Part shown: piece after piece, positions 7,744-16,446 of the stretch
Position numbering within the stretch: position 1 is the stretch's first letter
Layout: every line of letters starts with the position of its first letter
Assembly (NCBI RefSeq): GCF_003318165.1
Contig: NZ_QOCB01000079.1
Location: 1 to 38,144, forward strand
DNA length: 38,144 nucleotides
Direction: 5' to 3'
Origin: Psychromonas sp. B3M02
GTDB taxonomy: Bacteria; Pseudomonadota; Gammaproteobacteria; Enterobacterales; Psychromonadaceae
The notes under the pieces: generated by a model
Database searches by the model: none
What the model was told of the DNA's origin: nothing
Seen by the model: the letters and a program-made list of their open reading frames with translations, nothing else
Translations under genes and position numbers: made by a program

Positions 7744-9840
7744 TTACTCCTTAATAAATTTATTAACAGTCAGTGGTAACCAAAACGTTGCCGTCATACC
7801 CTGCCCACTTTCACTGCTATATTCAGTCTTCCCACCATGAATAGACACAATTTCATTGACTAATGAAACTCCTAAACCACTACCAGGGGTTGAACCGGAA
7901 TCATCAGCTCGATAAAAACGCTCACCCAAACGTGACAACTGTTGCGGTGTCATACCAATGCCTCTATCGATAATACTGATGCCAAAAAATGCCTTACCTT
8001 GTTCTTCCTTTTCATCCGTCAGTAAGGTGATATCTTTAGATGAATACTTAAATGCATTACTTAACAAATTTTTTAATACTCGACGTATTTTATCGACATC
8101 AAAAGCAAGCGTTGTTGGCCATGCAACAGCAGGATAAATCATCGCTTTACGCCCTTTAAAGGCTCCCTCAACTTCCTCACAAGACTGTTTAACAACAGTT
8201 TCAATATCCTGTATAGAAATATCAAAGCCCTTACCAGCTCTTGCCTCGATGCGAGATAAATCTAATAACTCATCTAATAAATGTTTCAAATTGAGTGATT
8301 GACGATGAATGATTTTATGCATTTCGGCCGCCGCACTTTTGTCATATTCTCGTAATAACAATAGTTCAGAAAAACCACAAATACTGGCTAAAGGAGTGCG
8401 TAACTCATGGGCGGCTGTAGATAAAAATTCACTTTTCATTTTATCTACAATGGTTAAATGCGTAATATCGACAAAGAAAAGAATGTCCGAGGAGTCGGGA
8501 TCTGCTATATCAATTTTTCGACGGGAAATGGTTAACACTTTTTCAATTGGAGACTTTAAATATAAAACATTTTCAGTTAATAACTCTTCCAATATTGACA
8601 AATTTTGGTGGTGTTCATCATCAATAGAGTCTTCTATGAAATCAGTGAAACAAGCCCAATTATTTCCACCTAATTCACAACGTTCAGGTGCGATAGAAAA
8701 CATCGAATAAAAAGCAGGATTAACATAGGAGATATTTAAATCGTTAGCTAATATCATAAAGCCATTCGGACTCAGATTAAACACAGCCTGAAGCTCATAT
8801 TGAAGCCGATTGATCTCAGTCTTATCGCGAATAACACCGACAATGTATTGCTGATTATCGAACTCCATCTGATTACAATGTATTTCCAGTGCAACACGTT
8901 TCCCTTTTAAGGTCAATCCTTCTACATCTTGTATATGCTTGTTTTGTGTAGTTATGACCTCATTCAAATTAAACTCAGGAATCAAATCATAAATACTTTG
9001 TGTCACTATTAAGCTTTCTTCAAGTCCGAATAATTGATAAGCAGAACGATTCATAGAATGAATATCACCTTCAAGGCTCACCATAAAGATACCATCTGTC
9101 ACCGTATTCATCACCGTATCCATACGGGAGTTATCTGATTTTAACTTTTGTGTCACCTGCCCTATTTTTTTAGACATCAAATTAAATGCTTTCGCCGCAT
9201 CCGTCACTTCATCACTACCTTCAATGGGAATCTGTAACCCTGTTTCCCCCTGTGATACTTTTAAAGTTGCTTCCTGCAACACAGTTAATCGTTTGGTTAA
9301 TGCCAGGCCTAGTAACAATGAAAATAAGGCAACGAATAACATTTCAACAAATGCGATGCTAGATAGGTGATTTGTTGCTTGGTTTATGATCGAATGTTGC
9401 TCTTCGATAGACAAGCCAATTTCTACGCGACCAAACTGATAGCCACCGATCATAATATTGGCATAAGCGTCATAAGTACCGTCACTTTCACTATCAACAA
9501 TCGAATTGTCTTCTTTAAAGGGCTGATTTAAGAAATGCTGACTGCCAACCTCAGCTAACACACCATCAAGCCCTAAGATCCGAATATACAATATTTGTGA
9601 AGTAGCGATAGTGGAATTCAAAATAGAATCTAGGGTGGCGATATCTTGAGACACCACTGCATCTATAGAGGCTGTAGCTAATAAAGTTGAAATATTATTC
9701 GCTTGATCTTGAATATCTAACTCAATTGTTTCATATAGAATAGAACGACTATTAAGGACTAAAACAAAAAGAAAAAGCGTTTCGATAATAGCAATACCGA
9801 AAATCGTTTTCATTTTAAAAGAGAGTTTAAAGTTCAGCAT
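7744..9840 (-). CDS. Membrane PAS-PAS sensor histidine kinase
   Basis: A 698-residue inner-membrane kinase. TM1 (about 13-30), a periplasmic region (31-158), TM2 (about 159-182), HAMP (183-235), two PAS domains (about 238-345 and 350-465), HisKA (468-535) with phosphoacceptor His478 in TAAHELRTPL, and HATPase with N-box NLLSNAFKYS, G1 DRGIGM, F-box RFYRADD and G2 GSGLGVSL. All catalytic boxes are intact. It lies 17 bases after the PhnD-like binding protein gene and 3 bases before the receiver gene. The binding protein may present its ligand to the periplasmic domain. That partnership is inferred from operon order. Confidence 0.92.
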   Translation of the reverse strand: MLNFKLSFKMKTIFGIAIIETLFLFVLVLNSRSILYETIELDIQDQANNISTLLATASIDAVVSQDIATLDSILNSTIATSQILYIRILGLDGVLAEVGSQHFLNQPFKEDNSIVDSESDGTYDAYANIMIGGYQFGRVEIGLSIEEQHSIINQATNHLSSIAFVEMLFVALFSLLLGLALTKRLTVLQEATLKVSQGETGLQIPIEGSDEVTDAAKAFNLMSKKIGQVTQKLKSDNSRMDTVMNTVTDGIFMVSLEGDIHSMNRSAYQLFGLEESLIVTQSIYDLIPEFNLNEVITTQNKHIQDVEGLTLKGKRVALEIHCNQMEFDNQQYIVGVIRDKTEINRLQYELQAVFNLSPNGFMILANDLNISYVNPAFYSMFSIAPERCELGGNNWACFTDFIEDSIDDEHHQNLSILEELLTENVLYLKSPIEKVLTISRRKIDIADPDSSDILFFVDITHLTIVDKMKSEFLSTAAHELRTPLASICGFSELLLLREYDKSAAAEMHKIIHRQSLNLKHLLDELLDLSRIEARAGKGFDISIQDIETVVKQSCEEVEGAFKGRKAMIYPAVAWPTTLAFDVDKIRRVLKNLLSNAFKYSSKDITLLTDEKEEQGKAFFGISIIDRGIGMTPQQLSRLGERFYRADDSGSTPGSGLGVSLVNEIVSIHGGKTEYSSESGQGMTATFWLPLTVNKFIKE

Positions 9841-9857
9841 ATAAATCGTTTCTCTAA

Positions 9858-10667
9858 TTATTTAAGCAAGTCAATTTTTAAGGAACGAACATCATCCCAA
9901 TCACTGTCTTCACTCTTCATCAGACCTGTTTTGAAACCTAATCTGGTCAAGATTTCCATGCCTTCTTGCTGATCATTCAACGACAGTAATGCATCTTGGA
10001 TGCGCTCGGTCTCTTCCTCACTTAATTTAGCAGAAACAGCAAAAGCGTGTGGGGTATAACCTTTAGATCGCCATACTACTTTTAGTTGTTCTGACTGCGC
10101 CTTAGGGAAAGTTGATAAAGTACGGTCAATCCCACCACCCGCAAGAAATAACCCTTTTACTACACCACTGTAAACGGAATCATGGGATGAAACGTACTGA
10201 GGCATAAATGAAACACCTTCTAGACGGAGGTGAGCTTGTGGTAAAATAGTTGCAGCAAAGGCGGCTGGAGCAGGAAAAGCGATTTCAACGCCTGATAGCA
10301 TCGATAAACTAGAAATATCACTGTCTTTCCGCACCACCATAATGCCATGAATACGCTTGTCCTTTTGACGAGCAATGGCGCGTAAACCGTTTGACTGGCT
10401 AAACACTGTATAATGATAAGGGTTTAAGTAGGTAATATCATACTCACCGGCCGCGACTCGTCTTTCAAACTCCGGAATATTGGGAGCGGTAGAGAAACGG
10501 ATTTTATAACCGGTTTTTTCAGATATAGACTGAGTTAATGGCAACCAAACTTTAGCTAAACTAGAAGCAGATTGTTGAGGAACAACACCAAGCTTTAATA
10601 CCCTCTCCTGTGCAAATAGATTGCTCGATAAAAACAGAACCATTAATGAAATAAACAGCACCTGCAT
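9858..10667 (-). CDS. PhnD-like periplasmic binding protein, probable sensor partner of the kinase
   Basis: A 269-residue protein with a signal peptide (cleavage near LFA-QE) and the phosphate/phosphite/phosphonate-binding fold: LKLGVVPQQS at the start of the mature domain, GEYDITYLNPYHY in the hinge region and HDSVYSGVVKG later. Such proteins usually feed ABC importers, but no ABC genes are adjacent. It is the first gene of an operon with a histidine kinase, receiver and HD-GYP protein, so it more likely acts as a ligand-sensing accessory protein. The ATG at 10667 is preceded by GGAGGT at seven bases. The alternative GTG at 10676 would overlap that site. The ligand cannot be read from the sequence. 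Confidence 0.85.
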   Translation of the reverse strand: MQVLFISLMVLFLSSNLFAQERVLKLGVVPQQSASSLAKVWLPLTQSISEKTGYKIRFSTAPNIPEFERRVAAGEYDITYLNPYHYTVFSQSNGLRAIARQKDKRIHGIMVVRKDSDISSLSMLSGVEIAFPAPAAFAATILPQAHLRLEGVSFMPQYVSSHDSVYSGVVKGLFLAGGGIDRTLSTFPKAQSEQLKVVWRSKGYTPHAFAVSAKLSEEETERIQDALLSLNDQQEGMEILTRLGFKTGLMKSEDSDWDDVRSLKIDLLK

Positions 10668-10716
10668 ATTAATCACCTCCTATGTGAATAAAACTCATGG
10701 CTACACTTATCATAAA

Positions 10717-10736
10717 CATTTGAAAAAACTCAAATG
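10717..10736. promoter_or_regulatory. Palindrome upstream of the sensor operon
   Basis: CATTTGA (10717-10723) and TCAAATG (10730-10736) are exact complements separated by six bases, about 50 bases before the PhnD-like gene. It is a candidate operator or leader hairpin. The binding factor is unknown. Confidence 0.35.
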
Positions 10737-10944
10737 AACCATCGCGGCAGAACAATACGATAAAAGTAAAACCCAAGATCATTTATAAATATAAAAATTA
10801 CCCCTTAAGTGTAGATTAAAACGAAAGGTTCCCTACTGATTTAAGATAAAAAATGTGATGATTAATAAAAATTAGACTACTTTTCCAACAGTTTTACAGC
10901 TAGCGAGTTTAAGTGGTCTGCGCTCTAGCACACATTTAAAAATT

Positions 10945-10989
10945 AAGGTGACTAAGGTCACATTTCCAATTACTATTTACTTTTATAAA
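10945..10989 (+). promoter_or_regulatory. CRP-like site and promoter upstream of the MFS gene
   Basis: GGTGA-CTAAGG-TCACA (10947-10962) matches the CRP core TGTGA-N6-TCACA at nine of ten fixed bases, with a perfect right flank TCACATTT. A TATAAA (10984-10989) follows. A start site seven bases after it (about 10996) would put the CRP centre at -41.5, the class II activation geometry. The rest of the 10677-11061 gap is AT-rich with no gene. Confidence 0.55.
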
Positions 10990-11061
10990 ACAATGAGGTT
11001 TAGCAGGTGTTAAATGAGTCGATTAATCCACTCACAATGCTTGCTAACAGAAAGGAAAATT

Positions 11062-12258
11062 ATGACCACAAGCCACGCATCACAGCCCATTAACCGAGTG
11101 GGTATTATGATAGTACTTGCACTCGGCACCTTTATATTGGGTTTAACCGAATTCTCTATGATGCCGATGCTACCTTTAATCAGTGATACGTTTAATGTCA
11201 CTCCTACACAGTCAGGTCATGCAATTAGTGCTTATGCTATCGGCGTTGTTGTAGGAGCTCCTATTCTGATGTTAAGCACTGCCAATATGAAAAAACGTAA
11301 AGCCTTGCTGATTTTCTTAGGGTTAATGTTTATCGGCAATGGGTTAAGTGCTCTTTCAAACTCCTTAAACCAACTTATTTTATTTCGGTTTTTAAGTGGC
11401 TTACCGCACGGAGCCTATTTCGGTGCAGCCATATTGTTAGCAGCAGAAATCGCACCCAAAGGTAAACGCGCTACATTTATGTCTAAGATTTTCATGGGCT
11501 TAACCATTGCTACTATCGTGGGCGTACCGTTAGTTACCTTAGTGGGTCAAAATCTAAGTTGGCGATACTGTTTAGCAGGCGCCTCATTTTTATCTTTGAT
11601 TGCGGTTATCTTGGTGTATTTTGTGGTGCCTAATGTAAACAACAGTAAACCATCTAATCTGCTTAATGAATTAAGTGTATTAAAAGACAAACTAGTGTGG
11701 TCGATTCTAGGCATAGTTATTGTTGGCTTTGGCGGTGTATTCTGTATCTATACTTATATCGCAGACACCATCCTAGATGTAACACATAGTCCTGCTTATA
11801 CCATTTCTATTGCCATGGTAATGTTTGGCATTGGCTGCACTATCGGTAACTATTTCTTAGGTAAAGCGGCCGATGGGTCTGCCATAAAAGCGACCGGATT
11901 AAGCTTAGTTTTTACGATTATTTTTGCCCTTATGTATGTGGGTGCAAGCCATAATATTTGGCAATTATATGCGGTGATCTTCTTAATTGGCTGCAGTATC
12001 GGATTAGCCACATTAATTCAAACCTTACTCATGGATGTTTCACCAGATGGTCACGCGATGATTGGAGCTTTAGTACAATGTGCCTTTAATATCGCCAATG
12101 CAATTGGTCCTTGGGTTGGTGGAATGGCCATTGCACAAGGTGCACAACCGAATCAAACGGGCTACGTAGCAGCCCTGCTATTCTTAGGTGGATTTATCAT
12201 GTGGGGATTAAGTTATTTCCAATTAAGTCGTAAAAATCAATCAATGTTAACGTCTTAA
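11062..12258 (+). CDS. MFS transporter, AraJ/YdhP-like drug or sugar efflux type
   Basis: A 398-residue inner-membrane protein of about twelve transmembrane segments. LGLTEFSMMPMLPLI in TM1 and the loop after TM2-TM3 with KKRKALL fit the DHA1/AraJ-like branch of the major facilitator superfamily. FRFLSGLPHGAYFGAA matches the conserved TM4 segment of that group. The substrate is unknown. I chose the ATG at 11062 because AAAGGA lies just upstream. An in-frame ATG at 11014 is inside the likely leader. It is monocistronic, with a CRP-like promoter, so it is probably induced under carbon limitation (inference). Confidence 0.86.
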   Translation: MTTSHASQPINRVGIMIVLALGTFILGLTEFSMMPMLPLISDTFNVTPTQSGHAISAYAIGVVVGAPILMLSTANMKKRKALLIFLGLMFIGNGLSALSNSLNQLILFRFLSGLPHGAYFGAAILLAAEIAPKGKRATFMSKIFMGLTIATIVGVPLVTLVGQNLSWRYCLAGASFLSLIAVILVYFVVPNVNNSKPSNLLNELSVLKDKLVWSILGIVIVGFGGVFCIYTYIADTILDVTHSPAYTISIAMVMFGIGCTIGNYFLGKAADGSAIKATGLSLVFTIIFALMYVGASHNIWQLYAVIFLIGCSIGLATLIQTLLMDVSPDGHAMIGALVQCAFNIANAIGPWVGGMAIAQGAQPNQTGYVAALLFLGGFIMWGLSYFQLSRKNQSMLTS

Positions 12259-12265
12259 ATTAAGT

Positions 12266-12300
12266 TGCCTCTTCGTTTTGATAATGAAAATGAAGAGGCA
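12266..12300 (+). terminator. Hairpin terminator after the MFS gene
   Basis: A 14-bp stem (12266-12279 with 12287-12300, one G-U pair in RNA) and a 7-nt loop, eight bases after the stop codon. There is no downstream U-tract, so termination may be weak. The remaining gap up to 12465 shows nothing else I can support. Confidence 0.6.
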
Positions 12301-12465
12301 TGTTCACTCGTATCAATTTATCATCCAATTACTTTTGACAGTAAACACCAGCAATATAATATCGCGCATTAATCAATTGATCCTCATTCCATTTAATCTA
12401 GATTGCCCAATGACCTTATGTAACGCTATGATGCAAGTTCATCTTGTTATTCAAAGAGAAATATC

Positions 12466-13128
12466 ATGCGTATAACATCATTACTTTTTTGTTTTTTGAT
12501 AAGCTTACAAGTACAAGCAGTCACCCAAATCACAGACTTTGCCACCCTTGGTTTAGCAGACTGGGAAGAAGAATCCTTTGCAGGGCAATCAAGCTATAAC
12601 CTAGTAAAATATGGTGAACGTACGGTATTAAAAGCTGAAAGTAACAACAGTGCTTCAGGCTTGATATTAAAAAAACCAGTGGATCTATTAAAAACACCCT
12701 ACATACAATGGGATTGGCTCACAACAGCAAAACTTCCGGGTTTAAATGAACAAACAAAATCGGGCGATGATTATGTCGCTAGAGTGTACGTGGTGATCGA
12801 TGGCGGCTTTGCTGTCTGGAGTAGTAAATGCTTAAGTTACGTTTGGTCGAGTAACCAAGCGCAAGGGACAGTATGGAATAACGCTTTTATAGGCGATCGA
12901 GTGAAGATGCTTGCTGTGCGTGGAAAACAAGCCAATATTAATCAATGGTATCAAGAAAAACGGAATGTTTACCAAGATCTTATCGAGCAATTTGGCGACA
13001 AAGGTAGTGAGCAAAAAAACCTAAAAGCTTATCGTTATATTGATGTTATTGCGATCATGACAGATACCGACAATAGTGCTGGAAACGCACAGTCTTATTA
13101 CGGTGATATTAGCTTTAGCGCTCAATAA
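12466..13128 (+). CDS. DUF3047 family exported protein
   Basis: A 220-residue protein with a short signal peptide (cleavage near VQA-VTQ) and the DUF3047 pattern: LKKPVDLLKTPYIQWDW, then SGDDYVARVYVVID, LSYVWSSNQAQGTVW and the C-terminal IDVIAIMTDTDNSAGNAQSYYGDI. The fold is predicted to be a mostly beta jelly-roll-like domain in the periplasm or outer membrane. No function is known for the family. It stands alone between the MFS gene and a BASS transporter on the same strand, with no sign that they work together. Confidence 0.82.
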   Translation: MRITSLLFCFLISLQVQAVTQITDFATLGLADWEEESFAGQSSYNLVKYGERTVLKAESNNSASGLILKKPVDLLKTPYIQWDWLTTAKLPGLNEQTKSGDDYVARVYVVIDGGFAVWSSKCLSYVWSSNQAQGTVWNNAFIGDRVKMLAVRGKQANINQWYQEKRNVYQDLIEQFGDKGSEQKNLKAYRYIDVIAIMTDTDNSAGNAQSYYGDISFSAQ

Positions 13129-13304
13129 CTGCAGATACTTTAGTTTTTAACTTTCTAACCTACCCAATCTACGCCACTCTCATTCTCCCTTAAGTCGATT
13201 TCCTGCATTTATGCGAAACAAAGACACATATTAACAAGCTGTTTATTGCATATTCAAAATCAAATGTTTATTCTCATGCCCTTTGAAAATATAAACTCGG
13301 AATC

Positions 13305-14228
13305 ATGATGTTCGCAACAATAACTAACTTATTTCCAATATGGGCGATTGCACTGTCAGTGTTAGCCTTTTTCCAACCTGACTTATTTATTGCATTAAAA
13401 GCCTATATAGTGCCTTTATTGACGCTAATTATGTTAACCATGGGCTTAACATTAACTGCTAAAGATTTTGCAAAAGTAAGTAAAAATGGCCAAGCCGTTT
13501 CAGTCGGCGTGATATTGCAGTTTACTGTCATGCCCTTAGTGGCATTAGGTATCGCGACTTTACTTAACTTCGATACTAACTTAACCGTAGGTTTAGTACT
13601 TGTAGGTGCTGTTGCAGGCGGAACAAGCAGTAATGTAATGTGCTTTTTAGCCAAAGGTGATGTTGCGTTATCAATTACTATGACAGCAATCAGTACCTTA
13701 CTAGGCGTTATCTTAACCCCGCTATTAATAGAGTTATTAATCGGTAAAGCAATTGATATTCCTGTCACAGGTATGATCATTAGCTTAGTGAAAATTGTAT
13801 TAGTACCTGTTCTATTAGGCGTAGTGATTAATACCTTCTTGCATAAGCAAATTAGCTTAATTTCACCTATCTTGCCACTTATCTCGATGGCGGCTATTGT
13901 AGTGATTATCGCAATCGTGGTGGCACTGAATGTTGATAACTTAATTACTGTGGGACCAATGGTGGCGGTCGCGGTTATCTTGCATAACTCATTTGGTTTA
14001 TTAGCTGGTTACTTTATTACTAAAAAGCTAGGTTTTGAAGAAAAGGTATGCCGTACTATTGCCTTTGAAGTAGGGTTACAAAACTCAGGGTTAGCAGCAG
14101 CATTAGCCATGAAGTTCTTTGCACCAACTGCAGCCATCGCAGGCACTATCTTCTCTGTTTGGCACAACATCAGCGGCTCACTATTAGCCGGTTACTGGTC
14201 ACGTAGCGCTAAGCAAGATAAAGCTTAA
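13305..14228 (+). CDS. Bile acid:sodium symporter family (BASS) transporter
   Basis: A 307-residue membrane protein with about nine or ten hydrophobic segments. The family signatures are present: LTMGLTLTAKDF in the N-terminal half, GGTSSNVMCFLAKGD at the first crossover, and EVGLQNSGLAAALA at the second, which carry the residues that bind sodium in ASBT homologues. Bacterial members transport pantoate, pyruvate-like acids or bile salts. The substrate here is unknown. Two adjacent ATGs (13305 and 13308) make the start uncertain by one residue. It ends at a long inverted repeat shared with the convergent EamA gene. Confidence 0.88.
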   Translation: MMFATITNLFPIWAIALSVLAFFQPDLFIALKAYIVPLLTLIMLTMGLTLTAKDFAKVSKNGQAVSVGVILQFTVMPLVALGIATLLNFDTNLTVGLVLVGAVAGGTSSNVMCFLAKGDVALSITMTAISTLLGVILTPLLIELLIGKAIDIPVTGMIISLVKIVLVPVLLGVVINTFLHKQISLISPILPLISMAAIVVIIAIVVALNVDNLITVGPMVAVAVILHNSFGLLAGYFITKKLGFEEKVCRTIAFEVGLQNSGLAAALAMKFFAPTAAIAGTIFSVWHNISGSLLAGYWSRSAKQDKA

Positions 14229-14279
14229 GCGTTTTATGCACCTCGTTCATAAGCGAGTTCGAGGTGCATGTTAAACGCT
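14228..14279. terminator. Inverted repeat between convergent genes, candidate bidirectional terminator
   Basis: AGCGTTT then ATGCACCTCG (14228-14245) pairs with CGAGGTGCAT then AAACGCT (14260-14279), with a 2-nt bulge and a 14-nt loop. There is no clear U-tract on either strand. Confidence 0.55.
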
Positions 14280-14283
14280 AACA

Positions 14284-15129
14284 CTATCTGCGTGATAGCT
14301 TCACATAAATAAATAAAGATAAGAAGATCACCGCAGCACCTAATAGCTTTTGCAGTTTCACCTCCTCACCTAACATGCTAATACTCAATAACAATGTCCA
14401 AATCGGCTCTAAAATCATAATCAGAGCAGCGGTTTCAATCTTTACAGAGAATTGGCCAACGCTTTGAAAAAGATAACGAATCGAGGTGGCAATTAAGGTA
14501 GAAACAATGAACCAGAAAATCACCGTATTGTTTAACTCATATTCAATCTCTTGGGTTAACAACACATAGATAAAACTGACGCTGCCTACTGTCAGTAATT
14601 GAAGATAGATAGAGACTAAGGGTTTAACAGTATTGGTAACACGCTTATTAAAGATAAAATGCACTGAAAATAGCGCCGATGATAATAAGAAGCACCATTG
14701 GCTACTTTCCACTTGCCAACCATTAGCTAAGGTTAATAACATCATACCAATAATCGCAATGGGTAAGGCTATCCAAAATGCCCTATTAGGTCTTTCTCTA
14801 AAAAATATCCAAGCAGTAAATGGCGCGATAATCATGGCTAAGCTCATGATAAACGCACCTTCTGAGAGACTATTTGTAATTGAGACCGCATAGATCCAAA
14901 CTTGGATTCCCAGGGTTAGCATCAACCCAACCCCACATACAGACCACACTTGGCGTGCATTTAAGCGTAAAATACTTTTATAACAGAAAGGTAATAGAAT
15001 AAAACTGGCAATGAAAAACCGACTGGCGATAAATAGGTCGCCTGGGATACCGGTAATAACTAATTTTGAGGCGATCCAACCGATACCGGCTAGTAAGGTG
15101 GCAAGTACTAAATGGATTTCTCCACGCAT
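14284..15129 (-). CDS. EamA/DMT family permease
   Basis: A 281-residue inner-membrane protein with ten hydrophobic segments in two EamA repeats (about 5-135 and 145-278). The usual DMT landmarks are visible: an N-terminal LVLATLLAGIGWIASK, an ASRFFIASFILLP segment, and a C-terminal ALIMILEPIWTLLLSISMLGE containing the EPxW-type motif. It probably exports an amino acid or related metabolite. The substrate is not readable. It is transcribed towards the BASS gene and appears monocistronic. A perfect palindrome lies 33 bases upstream of its start. Confidence 0.87.
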   Translation of the reverse strand: MRGEIHLVLATLLAGIGWIASKLVITGIPGDLFIASRFFIASFILLPFCYKSILRLNARQVWSVCGVGLMLTLGIQVWIYAVSITNSLSEGAFIMSLAMIIAPFTAWIFFRERPNRAFWIALPIAIIGMMLLTLANGWQVESSQWCFLLSSALFSVHFIFNKRVTNTVKPLVSIYLQLLTVGSVSFIYVLLTQEIEYELNNTVIFWFIVSTLIATSIRYLFQSVGQFSVKIETAALIMILEPIWTLLLSISMLGEEVKLQKLLGAAVIFLSLFIYVKLSRR

Positions 15130-15161
15130 AATGATACTCTTTTATAATGATAAACTTGATT

Positions 15162-15197
15162 AAGCATACTATTTTGTTGAGGCATAATAGTATGCTT
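15162..15197. promoter_or_regulatory. Perfect 12-bp palindromic arms upstream of the EamA permease
   Basis: AAGCATACTATT (15162-15173) and AATAGTATGCTT (15186-15197) are exact complements with a 12-nt spacer, 33 bases before the EamA start. Position suggests an operator or 5' leader stem. It is separate from the nemA terminator further upstream. Confidence 0.45.
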
Positions 15198-15230
15198 GGC
15201 AATAACACAAAGACTGTAATCAGAAACACA

Positions 15231-15262
15231 AAAGCAACCTAACAAAACTGCAAGGTTGCTTT
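15231..15262 (-). terminator. Terminator of the gloA-nemA operon
   Basis: AAAGCAACCT (15231-15240) pairs with AGGTTGCTTT (15253-15262), 12-nt loop, 70 bases past the nemA stop. On the minus strand the stem is followed by a short T-rich run. Confidence 0.65.
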
Positions 15263-15332
15263 AAAGTTGAATCACTTTGTGTGGCCGTATTATGCGTTAA
15301 ATTTTGATAGTTATCATTACATTAATTTGATA

Positions 15333-16430
15333 TTAAGCATTATATTCAGGGTAATCTGTTAATCCCTTTTCAGCACCACCAAATAGTGTATCAGGATTAT
15401 GAACCGCTAATGGGTACCCCTGTTTGATTCGATTTGGTAAATCAGGGTTAGCTACAAAGGGACGCCCGAACCCGATCATATCAGCGATACCCTCCTTTAT
15501 GGCCCTTTCAGCTTTATCCGCATCATAACGCCCAGCATAAATAATCACACCTTGGTAAGCATCACGAATACCTTGTTTAAAAGCAGTAGGCGTATCCGGA
15601 GCATCATCCCAATCAACTTCTGCGATATGGATATACACCACTTTTAGTTTATTTAATAACGCTGCCGCAGCAACATAAGTTTCAACTGGTGTTTCATCAA
15701 CAGTCCCATTTAACGAAGTAAAAGGTGCTAAGCGTACCCCAACTCGGTCGGCACCAATCGCATCTGCCATGGCTTCAACAACTTCACCTAGAAAACGTAA
15801 TCTATTTTCAATGCTACCCCCGTATTCATCAGTACGATTATTAGCATTTGAATCAATGAATTGATTAATTAAATAGCCATTAGCAGCATGCAATTCAATA
15901 CCATCAAACCCTGCTTCCAATGCATTTAATGCAGCTTGACGGTATTGCCCAATGACCTCTTCAATATCCGCTTTAGTCATTTCACGTGGTTCAACAACAT
16001 CAACAAAACCCGGTTCACCAATACCGTTATCTACAAACACTTTTACATTTTCTGCTTTTAACGCAGAAGATGAAATAGGTTGTACACCTTGCGTATTATC
16101 AGTATGGGTTACACGACCAACATGCCACAGCTGAGCAAACATCACACCACCTTTGCTATGTACTGCATCGGTCACTTTCTTCCAGCCTGCAATTTGAGCT
16201 TTGCTATAGATACCTGGCGTCCAGGCATAACCTTGGCCTAATGTAGAAATCTGTGTACCTTCACCAACGATTAAACCAGCACCTGTACGCTGTGCATAGT
16301 ATTCTGCCATTATGTCATTAGCTTCGTTCCCCGGTTGTGTTGAACGAGAACGTGTCATTGGTGGCATAACGATACGGTTTTTTAGGGGTAATTTACCTAA
16401 TTGTAATGGTTGAAATAGTGCCTCTTTCAT
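15333..16430 (-). CDS. nemA: Old yellow enzyme, N-ethylmaleimide reductase type
   Basis: A 365-residue FMN-dependent ene-reductase of the Old Yellow Enzyme family. PLKNRIVMPPMTRSRS at the N-terminus, the WHVGR segment, ELHAANGYLINQFID with the His-Asn pair that binds the substrate carbonyl, TDEYGGSIENR, and the FMN phosphate-binding IGFGRPFVANPDLP are all intact. It reduces activated C=C bonds and nitro groups of electrophiles. The length equals E. coli NemA. It lies 16 bases after gloA with GAGG before its ATG, so the pair is one operon, as in E. coli nemRA-gloA, but no nemR repressor is present. Confidence 0.93.
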   Translation of the reverse strand: MKEALFQPLQLGKLPLKNRIVMPPMTRSRSTQPGNEANDIMAEYYAQRTGAGLIVGEGTQISTLGQGYAWTPGIYSKAQIAGWKKVTDAVHSKGGVMFAQLWHVGRVTHTDNTQGVQPISSSALKAENVKVFVDNGIGEPGFVDVVEPREMTKADIEEVIGQYRQAALNALEAGFDGIELHAANGYLINQFIDSNANNRTDEYGGSIENRLRFLGEVVEAMADAIGADRVGVRLAPFTSLNGTVDETPVETYVAAAALLNKLKVVYIHIAEVDWDDAPDTPTAFKQGIRDAYQGVIIYAGRYDADKAERAIKEGIADMIGFGRPFVANPDLPNRIKQGYPLAVHNPDTLFGGAEKGLTDYPEYNA

Positions 16431-16446
16431 TTTTATTTCCTCTAAA

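Noticed and set aside
9858-10667. Reading the PhnD-like protein as part of a phosphonate importer
   Set aside because: No phnC/phnE-type genes are adjacent, and it is the first gene of a sensory operon.
12278-12475. 65-codon plus-strand ORF after the MFS gene
   Set aside because: Starts within the terminator hairpin, overlaps the DUF3047 start and has no recognisable composition or ribosome site.
14978-15229. 83-codon minus-strand ORF upstream of and overlapping the EamA permease gene
   Set aside because: Out of frame with the permease. Low-complexity hydrophobic start comes from AT-rich DNA and the palindrome.
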